Positions 5,869 to 5,888 of a stretch of DNA of 5,888 nucleotides are shown here, piece by piece. The notes beneath the pieces were generated by a model. That model did not search any database, was not told the origin of the DNA, and worked only from the letters and a program-made list of their open reading frames with translations. Both the position numbers and the translations under genes were made by a program. Source of the DNA: Desulfobacterales bacterium C00003060. Its GTDB lineage: Bacteria; Desulfobacterota; Desulfobacteria; Desulfobacterales; C00003060. The stretch spans positions 686-6,573 of the forward strand of contig MAXP01000335.1 of assembly GCA_001751085.1 (NCBI GenBank), written 5' to 3'. How positions within the stretch are numbered: position 1 is the stretch's first letter; the number at the start of each line of letters is the position of its first letter.

Positions 5869-5888
5869 CCAGTTACATCCAAACGTCA

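Larger units (their letters stand above)
5386..5888. other. Gene-free, repeat-rich region upstream of tpiA
   Basis: No reading frame here resembles a protein. The frame at 5448-5651 is built largely from repeat DNA. From left to right the stretch holds the tpiA ribosome site, the leader blocks shared with nrdJ, an aacatcgaa repeat cluster, a perfect 15-bp hairpin, a pair of 20-base direct repeats with an embedded hairpin, an inverted copy of the aacatcgaa cluster, and a dRS3-like repeat near the window end. No clear sigma-70 promoter for tpiA could be fixed. TATAGT and TACTAT boxes occur in the leader but lack a recognisable -35 partner. Confidence 0.8.

Overview
This window looks like ordinary chromosomal DNA of moderate GC content. 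The best guess for the host is a deltaproteobacterium (Desulfobacterota, sulfate-reducer type). That is an inference from the style of the proteins (a LysR regulator of the type linked to selenium metabolism, a B12-dependent ribonucleotide reductase with a C-terminal zinc ribbon) and from intergenic DNA crowded with short dispersed repeats. No marker fixes the genus. There is no mobile-element gene, CRISPR array, phage gene or rRNA.

Layout. Bases 1-172 hold a short A/T-rich inverted repeat and the leader of the first gene. Three genes follow on the plus strand: coaD (173-664, phosphopantetheine adenylyltransferase), a LysR-family regulator (691-1599, possibly starting at a GTG that overlaps the coaD stop), and, after a 157-base spacer, nrdJ (1757-3955, adenosylcobalamin-dependent class II ribonucleotide reductase). 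Converging on nrdJ from the right is a minus-strand block: tpiA (5385-4603), secG (4583-4125) and tRNA-Leu(GAG) (4092-4006, CCA encoded). These are closely spaced and probably co-transcribed. The order tpiA-secG-tRNA-Leu resembles an arrangement known from gammaproteobacteria. The last 503 bases (5386-5888) hold no credible gene but contain several repeat types and a perfect 15-bp hairpin.

Function. The genes are core housekeeping: coenzyme A synthesis, deoxyribonucleotide supply, glycolysis/gluconeogenesis, the Sec translocon and a leucine tRNA, plus one transcription factor of unknown target. They do not form one pathway.

I found no convincing new biological system. The most interesting signal is non-coding: the leaders of nrdJ and tpiA share three diverged sequence blocks. 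One of them (gcgccaggg...caggccgaaat) lies 23-31 bases before each start codon in the same orientation relative to the gene. It could be a cis-acting leader element or a dispersed repeat. The second point of interest is a 242-base stretch (5552-5793) bounded by inverted 14-base matches, with the strong hairpin almost exactly at its centre.
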